Shown piece by piece: positions 19,577 to 28,926 of a stretch of DNA of 64,000 nucleotides. Origin of the DNA: Pseudomonas parafulva NBRC 16636 = DSM 17004 (GTDB lineage: Bacteria; Pseudomonadota; Gammaproteobacteria; Pseudomonadales; Pseudomonadaceae); contig NZ_BBIU01000023.1 of assembly GCF_000730645.1 (NCBI RefSeq), positions 1-64,000 of the forward strand, written 5' to 3'. Made by a program: the position numbers and the translations under genes. The stretch's first letter is position 1. Each line of letters begins with the position of its first letter. The notes under the pieces were generated by a model. It saw only the letters and a program-made list of their open reading frames with translations, searched no databases and was not told the DNA's origin.

Positions 19577-21574
19577 TCAGTCTTCCAGCAGTTCTTCGGC
19601 AGTACCCAGGATGTTTTCCACGGTGAAGCCGAATTCTTCGAACAGTGCCGACGCCGGGGCCGACTCACCATAGGTGGTCATGCCGATGACGCGGCCTTCC
19701 AGGCCCACGTACTTGTACCAGAAGTCCGCGTGGGCAGCCTCGATGGCAATGCGCGCACCCACTTCAAGCGGCAGTACGGACTGTTTGTAGGCGGCATCCT
19801 GGGCGTCGAACACGCTGGTGCAGGGCATGGATACCACGCGCGCCTTGCGGCCCTGCTCGGTCAGCTTGGCATGCGCCTGAACAGCCAGGCCCACTTCGGA
19901 ACCGGTGGCGATCAGGATGACTTCCGGCTCGCCGGCGCAGTCCTTGAGCACGTAGCCGCCACGGCTGATATTGGCGATCTGCTGGGCGTCGCGCTCCTGG
20001 TGCTGCAGGTTCTGGCGCGAGAAGATCAGCGCCGATGGGCCGTCCTTGCGTTCCAGGGCGTTTTTCCAGCTGACTGCCGATTCCACGGCATCGGCGGGGC
20101 GCCAGGTGTCCAGGTTCGGGGTAGTGCGCAGGCTGGTGAGCTGCTCGATCGGCTGGTGGGTCGGGCCATCTTCGCCCAGGCCGATGGAGTCGTGGGTGTA
20201 CACGTGGATAACACGCTGCTTCATCAGTGCGGACATGCGCACGGCGTTGCGGGCGTATTCCATGAACATCAGGAAGGTGGCGCCGTAAGGCACCAGGCCG
20301 CCGTGCAGGGCCACGCCGTTCATGATGGCGGTCATGCCGAACTCGCGTACGCCGTAGAACACGTAGTTGCCGCTGGCATCGGCCGCTTCCACACCTTTGC
20401 AACCCTTCCACAGGGTCAGGTTGGAGCCGGCCAGGTCAGCCGAGCCGCCGAGGAATTCCGGCAGCAGCGGGCCGAAGGCATTCAGTGCATTCTGGCTGGC
20501 CTTGCGGCTGGCGATGGTTTCACCCTTGGCCGCCACTTCGTTGACGTAGGCCTGGGCCTTCTCGCTGAAGTCGGCTGGCAGTTCGCCGGCGCTGCGGCGC
20601 TTGAATTCGGCTGCCAGCTCCGGGTAGGCCTTGGCGTAGGCGTCGAAGCGCTGGTTCCACTCGGCTTCCACCTTGGCACCATTGGCCTTGGCGTCCCACT
20701 CGGCATAAATGTCGGCCGGGATTTCGAACGGGCCGTGGTTCCAGTTCAGGGCCTGGCGGGTCAGGGCGATTTCGTCGTTGCCCAGCGGCGCACCGTGGGA
20801 TTCTTCCTTGCCCTGCTTGTTCGGCGAACCGAAGCCGATGGTGGTTTTGCAGCAGATGAGGGTCGGGCGGTCGCTTTTGCGCGCCGTCTCGATGGCCATC
20901 TTGATTTCTTCGGCATCGTGGCCGTTGACGTTGCGGATCACCTGCCAGTTGTAGGCTTCGAAACGGGCCGGGGTGTTGTCGGTGAACCAGCCGTGCACTT
21001 CGCCGTCGATGGAAATGCCGTTGTCATCATAGAAGGCGATGAGCTTGTTCAGGCCCAGGGTGCCGGCCAGCGACGCCACTTCGTGGGAGATGCCTTCCAT
21101 CATGCAGCCGTCGCCCATGAACACATAGGTGTTGTGGTCAACGATGGTATGGCCGTCACGGTTGAACTGCGCGGCCATGACTTTTTCAGCCAGGGCGAAG
21201 CCTACGGCGTTGGCAATACCCTGGCCCAGTGGGCCGGTGGTGGTTTCAACGCCTGGGGTGTAGCCGTATTCCGGGTGACCCGGGGTGCGGCTGTGCAGTT
21301 GACGGAAACCCTTGAGGTCGTCGATCGACAGGTCGTAGCCGGTCAGGTGCAGCAGCGAATAGACAAGCATCGAGCCATGGCCGTTGGACAGCACGAAGCG
21401 GTCACGGTCGGCGAACTTGGGGTTGCTCGGGTTGTGCTTGAGGTAGTCGCGCCAAAGTACTTCGGCGATATCCGCCATGCCCATGGGGGCACCTGGGTGG
21501 CCGCTGTTGGCCTTTTGCACGGCATCCATGCTGAGGGCACGAATGGCGTTGGCACGTTCACGACGGCTGGGCAT
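19577..21574 (-). CDS. tktA: Transketolase
   Basis: Thiamine diphosphate- and Mg-dependent transketolase of 665 residues, moving two-carbon ketol units in the pentose phosphate pathway and supplying erythrose-4-phosphate, the substrate of the neighbouring Epd. N-terminal [20 protein letters not shown] and the cofactor segment [18 protein letters not shown] are typical. The phosphate-contacting histidine lies in [10 protein letters not shown] and the C-terminal domain has the [14 protein letters not shown] stretch. AGGAG precedes the ATG at 21574. The gene heads the minus-strand sugar phosphate cluster and diverges from the SAM-cycle genes. Confidence 0.96.
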   Translation of the reverse strand: MPSRRERANAIRALSMDAVQKANSGHPGAPMGMADIAEVLWRDYLKHNPSNPKFADRDRFVLSNGHGSMLVYSLLHLTGYDLSIDDLKGFRQLHSRTPGHPEYGYTPGVETTTGPLGQGIANAVGFALAEKVMAAQFNRDGHTIVDHNTYVFMGDGCMMEGISHEVASLAGTLGLNKLIAFYDDNGISIDGEVHGWFTDNTPARFEAYNWQVIRNVNGHDAEEIKMAIETARKSDRPTLICCKTTIGFGSPNKQGKEESHGAPLGNDEIALTRQALNWNHGPFEIPADIYAEWDAKANGAKVEAEWNQRFDAYAKAYPELAAEFKRRSAGELPADFSEKAQAYVNEVAAKGETIASRKASQNALNAFGPLLPEFLGGSADLAGSNLTLWKGCKGVEAADASGNYVFYGVREFGMTAIMNGVALHGGLVPYGATFLMFMEYARNAVRMSALMKQRVIHVYTHDSIGLGEDGPTHQPIEQLTSLRTTPNLDTWRPADAVESAVSWKNALERKDGPSALIFSRQNLQHQERDAQQIANISRGGYVLKDCAGEPEVILIATGSEVGLAVQAHAKLTEQGRKARVVSMPCTSVFDAQDAAYKQSVLPLEVGARIAIEAAHADFWYKYVGLEGRVIGMTTYGESAPASALFEEFGFTVENILGTAEELLED

Positions 21575-21646
21575 CGCTGATCTCCTGGGGGCTTGAATAG
21601 GGAGTGACACAAGAAAGGCAGCCATTTTCGCCCACTGGGGGGGCTT

Positions 21647-21760
21647 GGGGCAACTTTAAAGCTGCAAGCGGCAAGCTTTAAGCTGCAAGCGATGAAGCAG
21701 AGCCCGGTTCAGGCCACTCTCAAGCTTGCAGCTTGCAGCTTGAAGCTTGCAGCTTGCCCC
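21647..21760. repeat. Dispersed AGCTTGCAGCTT-type inverted repeat, copy 1
   Basis: Alternating AAGCTGCAAGC units on the left and GCTTGCAGCTT units on the right, bounded by GGGGCAA and TTGCCCC, form a long imperfect hairpin in the divergent tktA / ArsR-methyltransferase gap. The same unit recurs at 30530-30680, 57781-57876, 59891-60028 and, weaker, 50955-51044. Confidence 0.7.
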
Positions 21761-21784
21761 AATATCAAAACTTTTTGATATTGG
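21759..21784. promoter_or_regulatory. Perfect palindrome, probable operator for the ArsR-type regulator
   Basis: CCAATATCAAAA and TTTTGATATTGG form a perfect 12-bp inverted repeat with a two-base centre, 39 bases before the ATG of the ArsR-methyltransferase gene. Its size and symmetry fit the operators of dimeric ArsR/SmtB repressors, and the AT-rich sequence stands out from the GC-rich surroundings. Autoregulation is inferred. Confidence 0.65.
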
Positions 21785-21823
21785 CCTTGCTAGGGCAGCG
21801 CTGCCTGTCTAGACTGCCGCACC

Positions 21824-22816
21824 ATGAATGTCCCCGCGCACGCCATCCCGGAACAACGCGAAACACTGGCCGCCCTGTGCAAGGCCAGTGGCGATGAGCT
21901 GCGCCTGAATGTGCTGCGGGCACTGGCCAACGACTCCTTCGGCGTGCTGGAACTGGCGCAGATCTTCGGCATAGGCCAGTCGGGCATGAGCCACCACCTC
22001 AAGGTGCTGGCCCAGGCCGACCTGGTGGCCACCCGTCGCGAAGGCAATGCCATCTTCTATCGCCGCGCCCTGCCCGACAGCCTGCGCCTGGGCGGGCGCC
22101 TGCATGCGGCGTTGCTCGACGAGGTCGATGACCTGGCCCTGCCCGCCGATGTTCAGGCGCGTATTGCCCAGGTGCAGCAGCGCCGCGCCGCCACCAGCCA
22201 GGACTTTTTCCTGCGCGTGGAAGAAAAATTCCGTGCCCAGCAAGACCTGATCGCAGGGCTGCCGCAATACCGCGAGAGCCTCCTGGCGCTGCTCGACAAG
22301 CTGCACTTCCAACCCGGTGCCAGCGCCCTGGAAGTCGGCCCCGGCGATGGCGGGTTTCTCCCCGACCTGGCACGGCGCTTCGCCCAGGTCACGGCACTGG
22401 ACAACAGCCCGACCATGCTCGAACTGGCGCGCCAGGTGTGCCAGCGCGAAGGGCTGGGTAACGTAAACCTGCAGTTGGCCGATGCACTGTGTGCAACGGA
22501 TGTGGCCGCCGACTGCGTTGTGCTGAACATGGTGCTGCACCACTTCAGCGACCCGGCCCTGGCGTTGCGCCAGCTGGCCAAGCGGGTGAAGGCAGGCGGC
22601 AGCCTGCTGGTCACCGAGCTGTGCAGCCATGACCAGGGGTGGGCGCGCGAAGCCTGCGGCGACCTGTGGCTTGGCTTCGAACAGGACGACCTGGCCCGCT
22701 GGGCCCATGCAGCCGGGCTGGCACACGCAGACAGCCTGTACGTAGGCCTGCGCAACGGTTTCCAGATCCAGGTTCGTCATTTCCAGCGGACGGCTGGCGA
22801 CATACACCATCGGTAA
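21824..22816 (+). CDS. ArsR-family regulator fused to SAM-dependent methyltransferase
   Basis: A 330-residue two-domain protein. Residues 10-95 form an ArsR/SmtB winged helix-turn-helix with the recognition segment IGQSGMSHHLKVLAQADLV; no cysteine pair of a metal sensor is visible there. Residues 150-315 form a class I methyltransferase with the SAM-binding motif ALEVGPGDGGFLP near 168 and a VLNMVLHHF motif. It precedes metK by 18 bases and surely shares its transcript. Regulators of this kind (SahR-like, ArsR family) control the methionine/SAM cycle in Proteobacteria by sensing S-adenosylhomocysteine, so the methyltransferase fold may act as a SAM/SAH sensor. That role is inferred from context. 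Confidence 0.85.
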   Translation: MNVPAHAIPEQRETLAALCKASGDELRLNVLRALANDSFGVLELAQIFGIGQSGMSHHLKVLAQADLVATRREGNAIFYRRALPDSLRLGGRLHAALLDEVDDLALPADVQARIAQVQQRRAATSQDFFLRVEEKFRAQQDLIAGLPQYRESLLALLDKLHFQPGASALEVGPGDGGFLPDLARRFAQVTALDNSPTMLELARQVCQREGLGNVNLQLADALCATDVAADCVVLNMVLHHFSDPALALRQLAKRVKAGGSLLVTELCSHDQGWAREACGDLWLGFEQDDLARWAHAAGLAHADSLYVGLRNGFQIQVRHFQRTAGDIHHR

Positions 22817-22834
22817 ATTTCAGGAACCCTCGAG

Positions 22835-24025
22835 ATGAGCGAATACTCCCTTTTCACCTCCGAGTCCGTGTCCGAAGGGCATCCGGACAAGATCGCCGAC
22901 CAGATTTCGGACGCCGTTCTGGACGCGATCATCGCCCAGGACAAATACGCCCGCGTAGCCTGTGAAACGCTGGTAAAAACCGGCGTGGCGATCATCGCCG
23001 GCGAAGTGACCACCTCGGCCTGGGTCGACCTCGAGGACCTGGTGCGCAAGGTCATCATCGACATCGGCTACAACAGCTCCGACGTGGGCTTCGACGGTGC
23101 CACCTGCGCGGTGATGAACATCATCGGCAAGCAGTCGGTGGACATCGCCCAGGGCGTGGACCGCTCCAAGCCTGAAGACCAGGGTGCTGGCGACCAGGGC
23201 CTGATGTTCGGCTATGCCAGCAATGAAACCGAGGTGCTGATGCCGGCGCCTATCTGCTTCTCGCACCGTCTGGTAGAGCGCCAGGCCGAAGCGCGCAAGT
23301 CTGGCCTGCTGCCGTGGCTGCGCCCGGACGCCAAGTCCCAGGTCACCTGCCGCTACGAAAACGGGAAGGTGGTGGGCATCGACGCCGTGGTGCTGTCGAC
23401 CCAGCACAACCCTGAGGTGTCGCAGAAAGACCTGCAGGAAGCGGTGATGGAGCTGATCGTCAAGCACACCCTGCCGGCCGAACTGCTGCACAAGGGTACC
23501 CAATACCACATCAACCCCACCGGCAACTTCATCATCGGTGGCCCGGTGGGTGACTGCGGCCTGACCGGGCGCAAGATCATCGTCGACTCCTATGGCGGCA
23601 TGGCCCGCCACGGTGGTGGCGCGTTCTCCGGCAAGGACCCATCCAAGGTCGACCGTTCCGCCGCCTACGCCGGCCGCTACGTGGCCAAGAACATCGTGGC
23701 GGCCGGGCTGGCCGAGCGCTGCGAGATTCAGGTGTCCTACGCCATCGGCGTGGCGCAACCGACGTCGATCTCGATCAACACCTTCGGTACCGGCAAGGTA
23801 TCGGACGACAAGATCATCCAGCTGGTGCGCGAGTGCTTCGACCTGCGCCCGTACGCCATCACCACCATGCTCGACCTGCTGCACCCCATGTACCAGGAAA
23901 CCGCTGCCTACGGCCACTTCGGCCGCACCCCGCAGCAGAAGACTGTCGGCGACGACACCTTCACCACCTTCACCTGGGAACGCACCGACCGCGCCCAGTC
24001 GCTGCGTGACGCTGCCGGCCTGTAA
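22835..24025 (+). CDS. metK: S-adenosylmethionine synthetase
   Basis: Tetrameric cytosolic enzyme of 396 residues making SAM from methionine and ATP. The N-terminus has the signature [18 protein letters not shown]; the family hexapeptide GAGDQG lies near residue 119 and the glycine-rich loop [16 protein letters not shown] near 260. AGGA precedes the ATG. The gene follows the ArsR-methyltransferase regulator closely and ends at a strong terminator. Confidence 0.97.
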   Translation: MSEYSLFTSESVSEGHPDKIADQISDAVLDAIIAQDKYARVACETLVKTGVAIIAGEVTTSAWVDLEDLVRKVIIDIGYNSSDVGFDGATCAVMNIIGKQSVDIAQGVDRSKPEDQGAGDQGLMFGYASNETEVLMPAPICFSHRLVERQAEARKSGLLPWLRPDAKSQVTCRYENGKVVGIDAVVLSTQHNPEVSQKDLQEAVMELIVKHTLPAELLHKGTQYHINPTGNFIIGGPVGDCGLTGRKIIVDSYGGMARHGGGAFSGKDPSKVDRSAAYAGRYVAKNIVAAGLAERCEIQVSYAIGVAQPTSISINTFGTGKVSDDKIIQLVRECFDLRPYAITTMLDLLHPMYQETAAYGHFGRTPQQKTVGDDTFTTFTWERTDRAQSLRDAAGL

Positions 24026-24047
24026 CCGATCGTTGGCGAACATCAGG

Positions 24048-24080
24048 GCCCCTGCCGAGCGATCGGCAGGGGCTTTTTTT
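24048..24080 (+). terminator. Intrinsic terminator of metK
   Basis: Perfect 10-bp stem GCCCCTGCCG/CGGCAGGGGC with a six-base loop followed by seven T, 22 bases after the metK stop. Confidence 0.92.
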
Positions 24081-24263
24081 GTGAGCCCCAAGGCGCAAGA
24101 ATCCAGCGCCCCTACCTCGGGGCAATGAATTCTTACCAATTTCCCTGTCGGAAAAACCCGATAGTTGCAGTGAAATTTCCGGTTAGGGTTTCTTAATCCG
24201 CAAAACCAAGGCAGGATTTCCGTCTTACTTTTTCGCTACTACGCCCCGTCCTGGAGGCTTTTC

Positions 24264-24656
24264 ATGAAACGCGCTTCAACTTTCATCCTGCTCGCCACCC
24301 TTGGCCTGGCCGCCAGCAACCTGCAGGCAGCCCAGCCCGATGCAGGCCTGACCGGTTGCGCCGCCAAGCGCAGCGCCATCGAGAACCAGTTGAAGATCGC
24401 CCGCGACCAAGGCAACAGCGGCCAGGTTGCCGGGCTGGAAGAAGCACTGCGCGGCGTTGCCAACTGCACCGACGCCAGCCTGCGCAAAGAGCGTGAGCAA
24501 AAGGTGCTCGATGCACGCCACGAAGTGGCCCAGCGGGAAAAAGACCTGAAAAAAGCCGAGAAAAAGGGCGACGCAGAAAAGATCAACAAGCGTAAAGACA
24601 AGTTGGCCGAGTCGCGCAAAGAACTGCAGGAAGCGGTAGACGACCTGGACCGCTGA
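24264..24656 (+). CDS. DUF1090 periplasmic protein (YqjC-like)
   Basis: A 130-residue secreted protein of the DUF1090 family. The first 22 residues form a signal peptide ending at LQAAQP. The mature part has two cysteines (TGCAAKR and VANCTDA) that may pair, then a highly charged helical segment from residue 75 onward rich in Lys, Glu and Asp that is likely coiled coil. The function of the family is unknown. An AT-richer leader precedes it; I see no clear -35/-10 pair. Confidence 0.85.
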   Translation: MKRASTFILLATLGLAASNLQAAQPDAGLTGCAAKRSAIENQLKIARDQGNSGQVAGLEEALRGVANCTDASLRKEREQKVLDARHEVAQREKDLKKAEKKGDAEKINKRKDKLAESRKELQEAVDDLDR

Positions 24657-24712
24657 CAGCGGGCGACGCCAGCATGCGCCGCCCGCCCAGGCCCCTGAGC
24701 AGGCGCGGGCAA

Positions 24713-25162
24713 TCAGTGGTTACGAAACTCGGTATGACAGGCCTTGCACGCCGCCTCCACCCTGTCCATCGGCGCTTTGAGCGGCGCTGCTTCCAGGGGC
24801 TGGGCGCGGGTAACGGCCACCAGTTCGCCAGTGGCGTGTTCCAACTGCCTTGCCAAGTCGTGGAAACGCGCCTGGCGCTCCCACACCTCGGCCCGGGCGC
24901 TGCTGTCAGCGGCATCGTCGCGCGCCTGCGGGAAGTGCTGCCACGGCTTGTGGGCCAGTTCATCCAGCTGCACCGCGCCGGCAGCGAATTTTTCGCTGTT
25001 GAACGGCAAGCGCCCCCTCAGCATGCCGCCCAGGTCTTCGCTGGTCTTCATCATGTCCTTGAAAATGACCTTGCGCTGGCCCAGCGGCGAGTTCGGGTCA
25101 ACCCGATCGCAACCGCCCATGGCCAGGGTTACCAGCACTACTACCGTCAATCGCTTGTACAT
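24713..25162 (-). CDS. Class II cytochrome c-like lipoprotein (cytochrome c' fold)
   Basis: A 149-residue secreted haem protein. The N-terminus MYKRLTVVVLVTLAMGGCDR is a signal peptide with a probable lipobox ending at Cys18, suggesting a membrane-anchored form. The haem motif CKACH lies almost at the C-terminus, in VEAACKACHTEFRNH, as in class II cytochromes c with a four-helix bundle (cytochrome c', c-556). The role is unknown; relatives bind NO or CO or carry electrons. I chose the ATG at 25162 because the longer reading to 25363 has no signal sequence and runs into mltA on the other strand. Confidence 0.8.
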   Translation of the reverse strand: MYKRLTVVVLVTLAMGGCDRVDPNSPLGQRKVIFKDMMKTSEDLGGMLRGRLPFNSEKFAAGAVQLDELAHKPWQHFPQARDDAADSSARAEVWERQARFHDLARQLEHATGELVAVTRAQPLEAAPLKAPMDRVEAACKACHTEFRNH

Positions 25163-25281
25163 CACGCTCACTTCGGCCTCGGCAAATGGGCGTGCAGTAT
25201 CGCGTTGCCAGGCACAAACACCAATAGCCACATGAAAAACAGGGCGAATATTCATGTTCGCCCTCTCTAGGAATGCAACCC

Positions 25282-26433
25282 ATGACACATGCCCTGCGCC
25301 ACCTGGCCTGGACGCTCCCGGTACTGGCCCTGCTGGCCGGTTGCAATGGCGGCGACAACGCAAAACCCGAACCCCACGCCGTCGCCACCTACGCCCCGGC
25401 CACTTGGCAAGACCTGCCTGCCGTCAGTGATGAAGACTTGCTGGCGGGCTTTTATGCCTGGCGCAGTGGCTGTGAAAAACTCAGGCGTGACCCGGTGTGG
25501 GCAGCCACCTGCGAAGCCGCCGGCAGCGACAGCGCAAGCGCTGCCCAGGTGCGTACATTCCTTGAGCAGAACCTGCAGGTGTATGGCTTGCGCTCTGCCG
25601 AAAACAGCGCCACCGGCCTGATCACCGGCTACTACGAGCCTGTCTACCCCGGTAGCCTGAGCCCGTCGGCCACCAACCATGTGGCTGTTTATGGGCCGCC
25701 GGACGACATGATCGTGGTGGACCTGGCCAGCATCTACCCCGAGCTCAAGGGCAAGCGCCTGCGCGGGCGCCTGGACGGCCGGGTACTCAAGCCCTACGAC
25801 ACCGCCGAGGTGATCAACCGGGACGGCGTGAAAGCACCGGTACTGGCCTGGCTCACCGACCCGATGGACCTGCAGTTCCTGCAGATACAGGGTTCCGGCA
25901 GGGTGCAACTGGAGGATGGCCGCCAGCTGCGCCTGGGCTATGCCGACCAGAACGGCCACCCCTACCGCCCCATTGGCCGCTGGCTGGTGGAACAGGGCCA
26001 GTTGAAAAAGGAAGACGTGAGCATGGGCGCCATCCATGCATGGGCCCAGGCCAACCCGCAGCGTGTGCCTGAACTGCTGGCCAGCAACCCCAGCTACGTG
26101 TTTTTCAGCACCCGCCCGGACAGCAATGAAGGCCCGCGCGGCTCGCTGAACGTGCCGTTGACTGCAGGGTACAGCGTGGCCATCGACCGCAAGGTGATCC
26201 CCCTGGGCAGCCTGCTGTGGCTATCCACCACACGCCCTGACGGCACCCCCGTGGTACGGCCGGTGGGCGCCCAGGATACCGGCGGGGCCATCACCGGCGA
26301 AGTACGCGCAGACCTGTTCTGGGGGACCGGGCCAGCGGCAGGCGAGCTGGCCGGCAACATGAAGCAGCAAGGGCAGATCTGGATGCTGTGGCCCAAAGGC
26401 ATGCCATTGCCAGAAGTACCCAAGGTGCCGTGA
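25282..26433 (+). CDS. mltA: Membrane-bound lytic murein transglycosylase A
   Basis: Outer-membrane lipoprotein of 383 residues that cleaves peptidoglycan glycan strands with 1,6-anhydro ends. Signal peptide with lipobox LLAGC at about residues 17-21. The MltA barrel is recognised by ITGYYEPVYPGS near residue 113 and IQGSGRVQLEDG near 203; the C-terminal 3D domain has QDTGGAITGEVRADLFWG, carrying the catalytic Asp. I prefer the ATG at 25282 to one at 25273, because the AGGA is only two bases from the latter. Confidence 0.92.
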   Translation: MTHALRHLAWTLPVLALLAGCNGGDNAKPEPHAVATYAPATWQDLPAVSDEDLLAGFYAWRSGCEKLRRDPVWAATCEAAGSDSASAAQVRTFLEQNLQVYGLRSAENSATGLITGYYEPVYPGSLSPSATNHVAVYGPPDDMIVVDLASIYPELKGKRLRGRLDGRVLKPYDTAEVINRDGVKAPVLAWLTDPMDLQFLQIQGSGRVQLEDGRQLRLGYADQNGHPYRPIGRWLVEQGQLKKEDVSMGAIHAWAQANPQRVPELLASNPSYVFFSTRPDSNEGPRGSLNVPLTAGYSVAIDRKVIPLGSLLWLSTTRPDGTPVVRPVGAQDTGGAITGEVRADLFWGTGPAAGELAGNMKQQGQIWMLWPKGMPLPEVPKVP

Positions 26434-26451
26434 CACCCACCGCGCCTGGCG

Positions 26452-26838
26452 TCAGGCAGAGACCACGAAAAACGCCACGATGATCGCCAGGCCCGCGAAC
26501 CACACCAGCGAACGCAATATTGCCCAGTCGGCCAGGTAGCAGATGATGTAGAGCAAGCGGCTGGTGATGTACATCACCCCCAGCACGTCCTGGGTGACCT
26601 GCTCGGCATTGCCGACGATGTCAGCCACCAGCACCGCGGCGGCGAACGCCGGAAACGCCTCGTAGCCGTTCTGCTGCGCGGCGTGCGCGCGGCGCGGCAG
26701 GCCGGACAGGGTGTCGAGGAAGGCACGCGGGTCATGGTTGTGCTTCGCGCCGAAACGGCCACTGGCAAGTTTGGCGATCAGCGCGCAGAGCGGCGGCAGG
26801 ATCATCGCGATCAGGATGCACCACAGGGCAACGGTCAT
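26452..26838 (-). CDS. MAPEG family membrane protein
   Basis: A 128-residue protein with four hydrophobic segments, of the MAPEG family (relatives of microsomal glutathione S-transferase). The loop LSGLPRRAHAAQQNGYEAFPAF between helices 1 and 2 is the most characteristic part; R and N residues there match the family pattern. Inner membrane. Bacterial members mostly have no known substrate. Divergent from the antiporter gene. Confidence 0.85.
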   Translation of the reverse strand: MTVALWCILIAMILPPLCALIAKLASGRFGAKHNHDPRAFLDTLSGLPRRAHAAQQNGYEAFPAFAAAVLVADIVGNAEQVTQDVLGVMYITSRLLYIICYLADWAILRSLVWFAGLAIIVAFFVVSA

Positions 26839-26882
26839 GGACAGGGTTCCTCGTTCAGTTGTCGGTTCAGAGCTTCATCACC

Positions 26883-26912
26883 AGCTTGCGGGCCAGCACC
26901 CGCCCGCAAGCT
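26883..26912. repeat. Hairpin in the divergent MAPEG / antiporter gap
   Basis: Perfect 10-bp inverted repeat AGCTTGCGGG/CCCGCAAGCT with a 10-base loop in the 281-base gap between the two starts. No T-run follows. Its role, if any, is unknown; the rest of this gap shows no recognisable gene. Confidence 0.6.
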
Positions 26913-27119
26913 AGGAGTCCCGGCCCGCTAAAAGGTTCTTCGAGGCAGCCCGTGTCCTCACGCTTGCACAGCCGATGACCATAGAGCAATGGGGCCACGG
27001 CCTGGAACGTTTTCCAGCAATCCGGTCAAACCCTGTGTCCCGAACCCCTCGCCAGGTCATCAAAGAACTGCCCGAGCTATTCGGGTAAAGACTTGGAAGC
27101 CACTTTTACAGGAATTGGG

Positions 27120-28355
27120 ATGCTCGAATTAGTTGCCGCGTTTATCTGCCTGACCACCCTGCTTACGTACGTCAATTATCGTTTCATCGGCCTGCCCCCC
27201 GCCATCGGCGTGATGGTGACGGCGCTGCTGTTCTCACTGCTGCTGCAGGGCCTGAGCCTCATCGGCTTCCCTGGCCTGGAAGCCCGCGTCGAAGGGCTGA
27301 TGAACCAGATCGACTTCAATGACCTGCTGATGCACTGGATGCTGGCGTTTCTGCTGTTTGCCGGCGCCCTGCACGTCAACCTCTCCGACCTGCGCAACTA
27401 CCGCTGGCCCATCGGCCTGCTGGCCACCGTCGGCGTGCTGATCGCCACCGTGGTGATCGGCTACCTGTCACACTGGGTGTTCGCCCTGTTCGGCTGGCAG
27501 GTACCGCTGATCTACTGCCTGCTGTTCGGTGCACTGATCTCCCCCACAGACCCTATCGCCGTGCTGGGTGCGCTGCGTACCGCCAATGCACCCAAGCCGC
27601 TCAAGACCACCATCGTGGGCGAGTCGCTGTTCAACGACGGCACGGCCGTGGTGGTGTTCACCGTGCTGCTGGGCATCATTCAGCTGGGCGAAACGCCGAG
27701 CATGGGCGACACGGCGATCCTGTTCGCCCGCGAGGCCATCGGCGGCGTGCTGTTCGGCGGCCTGATCGGCTACGCCACTTACCGCATGATCAAGAGCGTC
27801 GAGCAGTACCAGGTGGAGGTGATGCTGACCCTGGCGCTGGTGATTGGCGGCTCGGCCATGTGCTACGAACTGCACGTGTCGGCACCGATCGCCATGGTGG
27901 TCGCGGGCCTGATCATCGGCAACCTGGGGCGCAACCTGGCGATGAACGACATGACCCGCCGCTACATGGACGGCTTCTGGGAACTGATCGACGACATGCT
28001 CAATGCGCTGCTGTTCGCCCTGATCGGCCTGGAGCTGCTGCTGTTGCCGTTCAACTGGATGCACCTGGCGGCTGGCAGCGTGCTGGCACTGGCGGTGCTG
28101 CTGTCGCGGCTGCTCACCGTGGCACCGGCGATCGTCCTGCTGCGCCGCTGGCGCCCGGTACCCAAGGGCACGGTGCGGGTGCTGACCTGGGGCGGCCTGC
28201 GCGGCGGGGTATCCGTGGCCCTGGCGCTGTCGCTGCCGCTGGGCGAGGAACGTGACCTGCTGCTGTCGATTACCTACATCGTGGTGTTGTCGTCGATTCT
28301 GGTGCAGGGGTTGAGCATCGGGCGCGTGGTGCGCAAAGTCAGCGCGCAGCCCTGA
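27120..28355 (+). CDS. Na+/H+ antiporter, CPA1/NhaP type
   Basis: A 411-residue inner-membrane antiporter of the cation:proton antiporter 1 family, exchanging Na+ (or K+) for protons in pH and salt homeostasis. Hydrophobic segments run along the whole length. The ion-binding motifs ISPTDPIAVLGA (near residue 145) and GESLFNDGTAVVVF (near 173) are the NhaP/CPA1 signature, with a later TWGGLRGGVSVALALSL. I chose the ATG at 27120, which follows AGGA at 7 bases; an upstream TTG at 27093 is in frame but poorly supported. The stop codon lies in the first unit of a pentanucleotide repeat. Confidence 0.92.
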   Translation: MLELVAAFICLTTLLTYVNYRFIGLPPAIGVMVTALLFSLLLQGLSLIGFPGLEARVEGLMNQIDFNDLLMHWMLAFLLFAGALHVNLSDLRNYRWPIGLLATVGVLIATVVIGYLSHWVFALFGWQVPLIYCLLFGALISPTDPIAVLGALRTANAPKPLKTTIVGESLFNDGTAVVVFTVLLGIIQLGETPSMGDTAILFAREAIGGVLFGGLIGYATYRMIKSVEQYQVEVMLTLALVIGGSAMCYELHVSAPIAMVVAGLIIGNLGRNLAMNDMTRRYMDGFWELIDDMLNALLFALIGLELLLLPFNWMHLAAGSVLALAVLLSRLLTVAPAIVLLRRWRPVPKGTVRVLTWGGLRGGVSVALALSLPLGEERDLLLSITYIVVLSSILVQGLSIGRVVRKVSAQP

Positions 28356-28390
28356 CCTGACCTGACCTGACCTGACCTGACCTGACCTGA
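28351..28390. repeat. Tandem pentanucleotide repeat (CCTGA)8
   Basis: Eight perfect copies of CCTGA. The first contains the TGA stop of the antiporter gene, so changes in copy number leave the protein unchanged. It runs directly into the hairpin at 28394-28417. Confidence 0.95.
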
Positions 28391-28393
28391 AGA

Positions 28394-28417
28394 ACATCGC
28401 CGGCTTGCCGGCGATGT
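28394..28417. terminator. Hairpin between convergent genes
   Basis: Perfect 10-bp stem ACATCGCCGG/CCGGCGATGT with a CTTG loop between the antiporter and thioesterase gene ends. No T-run on either side, so it may be a 3'-end stabiliser rather than a complete terminator. Confidence 0.55.
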
Positions 28418-28421
28418 ACAG

Positions 28422-28823
28422 CTATTCCACCGCAGAGTCGGGGAACTGGTCCTGCACGTACTTGATCTCGGTACGCCCGTGCGCCGCCGGCAGGCCATCT
28501 TCGCCCAGGTTCACGAACACCATGCGCTCGACCGTGAGGATGCTCTTGCGGGTGATCTTGTTGCGCACTTCGCAGCGCAGGGTGATGGAGGTACGGCCAA
28601 ACTCGGTGGCGGTGATGCCCAGCTCGATGATGTCACCCTTGCGCGAGGCGCTGACGAAGTTGATCTCCGACATGTACTTGGTCACCACCCGCTGGTTACC
28701 CAGCTGGACGATGGCGTAGATCGCGGCCTCTTCGTCGATCCAGCGCAGCAGGCTGCCGCCGAACAAGGTGCCATTAGGGTTGAGGTCTTCGGGTTTAACC
28801 CACTTGCGGGTGTGAAAGTTCAT
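28422..28823 (-). CDS. Acyl-CoA thioesterase, hotdog fold (YciA-like)
   Basis: A 133-residue hotdog-fold thioesterase expected to hydrolyse acyl-CoA in the cytoplasm. The segment DLNPNGTLFGGSLLRWIDEEAA near residue 10 carries the NxxGxxFGG..D pattern of the acyl-CoA hydrolase group, and the later VSASRKGDIIELG is typical of it. The ATG at 28823 follows AGGAGT; a longer in-frame reading to 28862 has no support. It is divergent from ahcY. Confidence 0.88.
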   Translation of the reverse strand: MNFHTRKWVKPEDLNPNGTLFGGSLLRWIDEEAAIYAIVQLGNQRVVTKYMSEINFVSASRKGDIIELGITATEFGRTSITLRCEVRNKITRKSILTVERMVFVNLGEDGLPAAHGRTEIKYVQDQFPDSAVE

Positions 28824-28926
28824 CTGTACTCCTGAACACACTGGCTTACGTGCAGCCATCATGGCAGAGCGGCCGGCGCCGCTCCATTGAACATCGACTA
28901 TCGTCTCGATTAATCGACAGAAAACC

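Noticed and set aside
19469..21580. Plus-strand open frame of 703 codons
   Set aside because: Antisense to tktA with no conserved motif.
21647..21823. Possible insertion-sequence remnant in the tktA / regulator gap
   Set aside because: No transposase fragment or target duplication; the inverted units match a dispersed short repeat family.
28351..28390. CRISPR-like tandem array
   Set aside because: Units are only five bases with no spacers; it is a simple sequence repeat.
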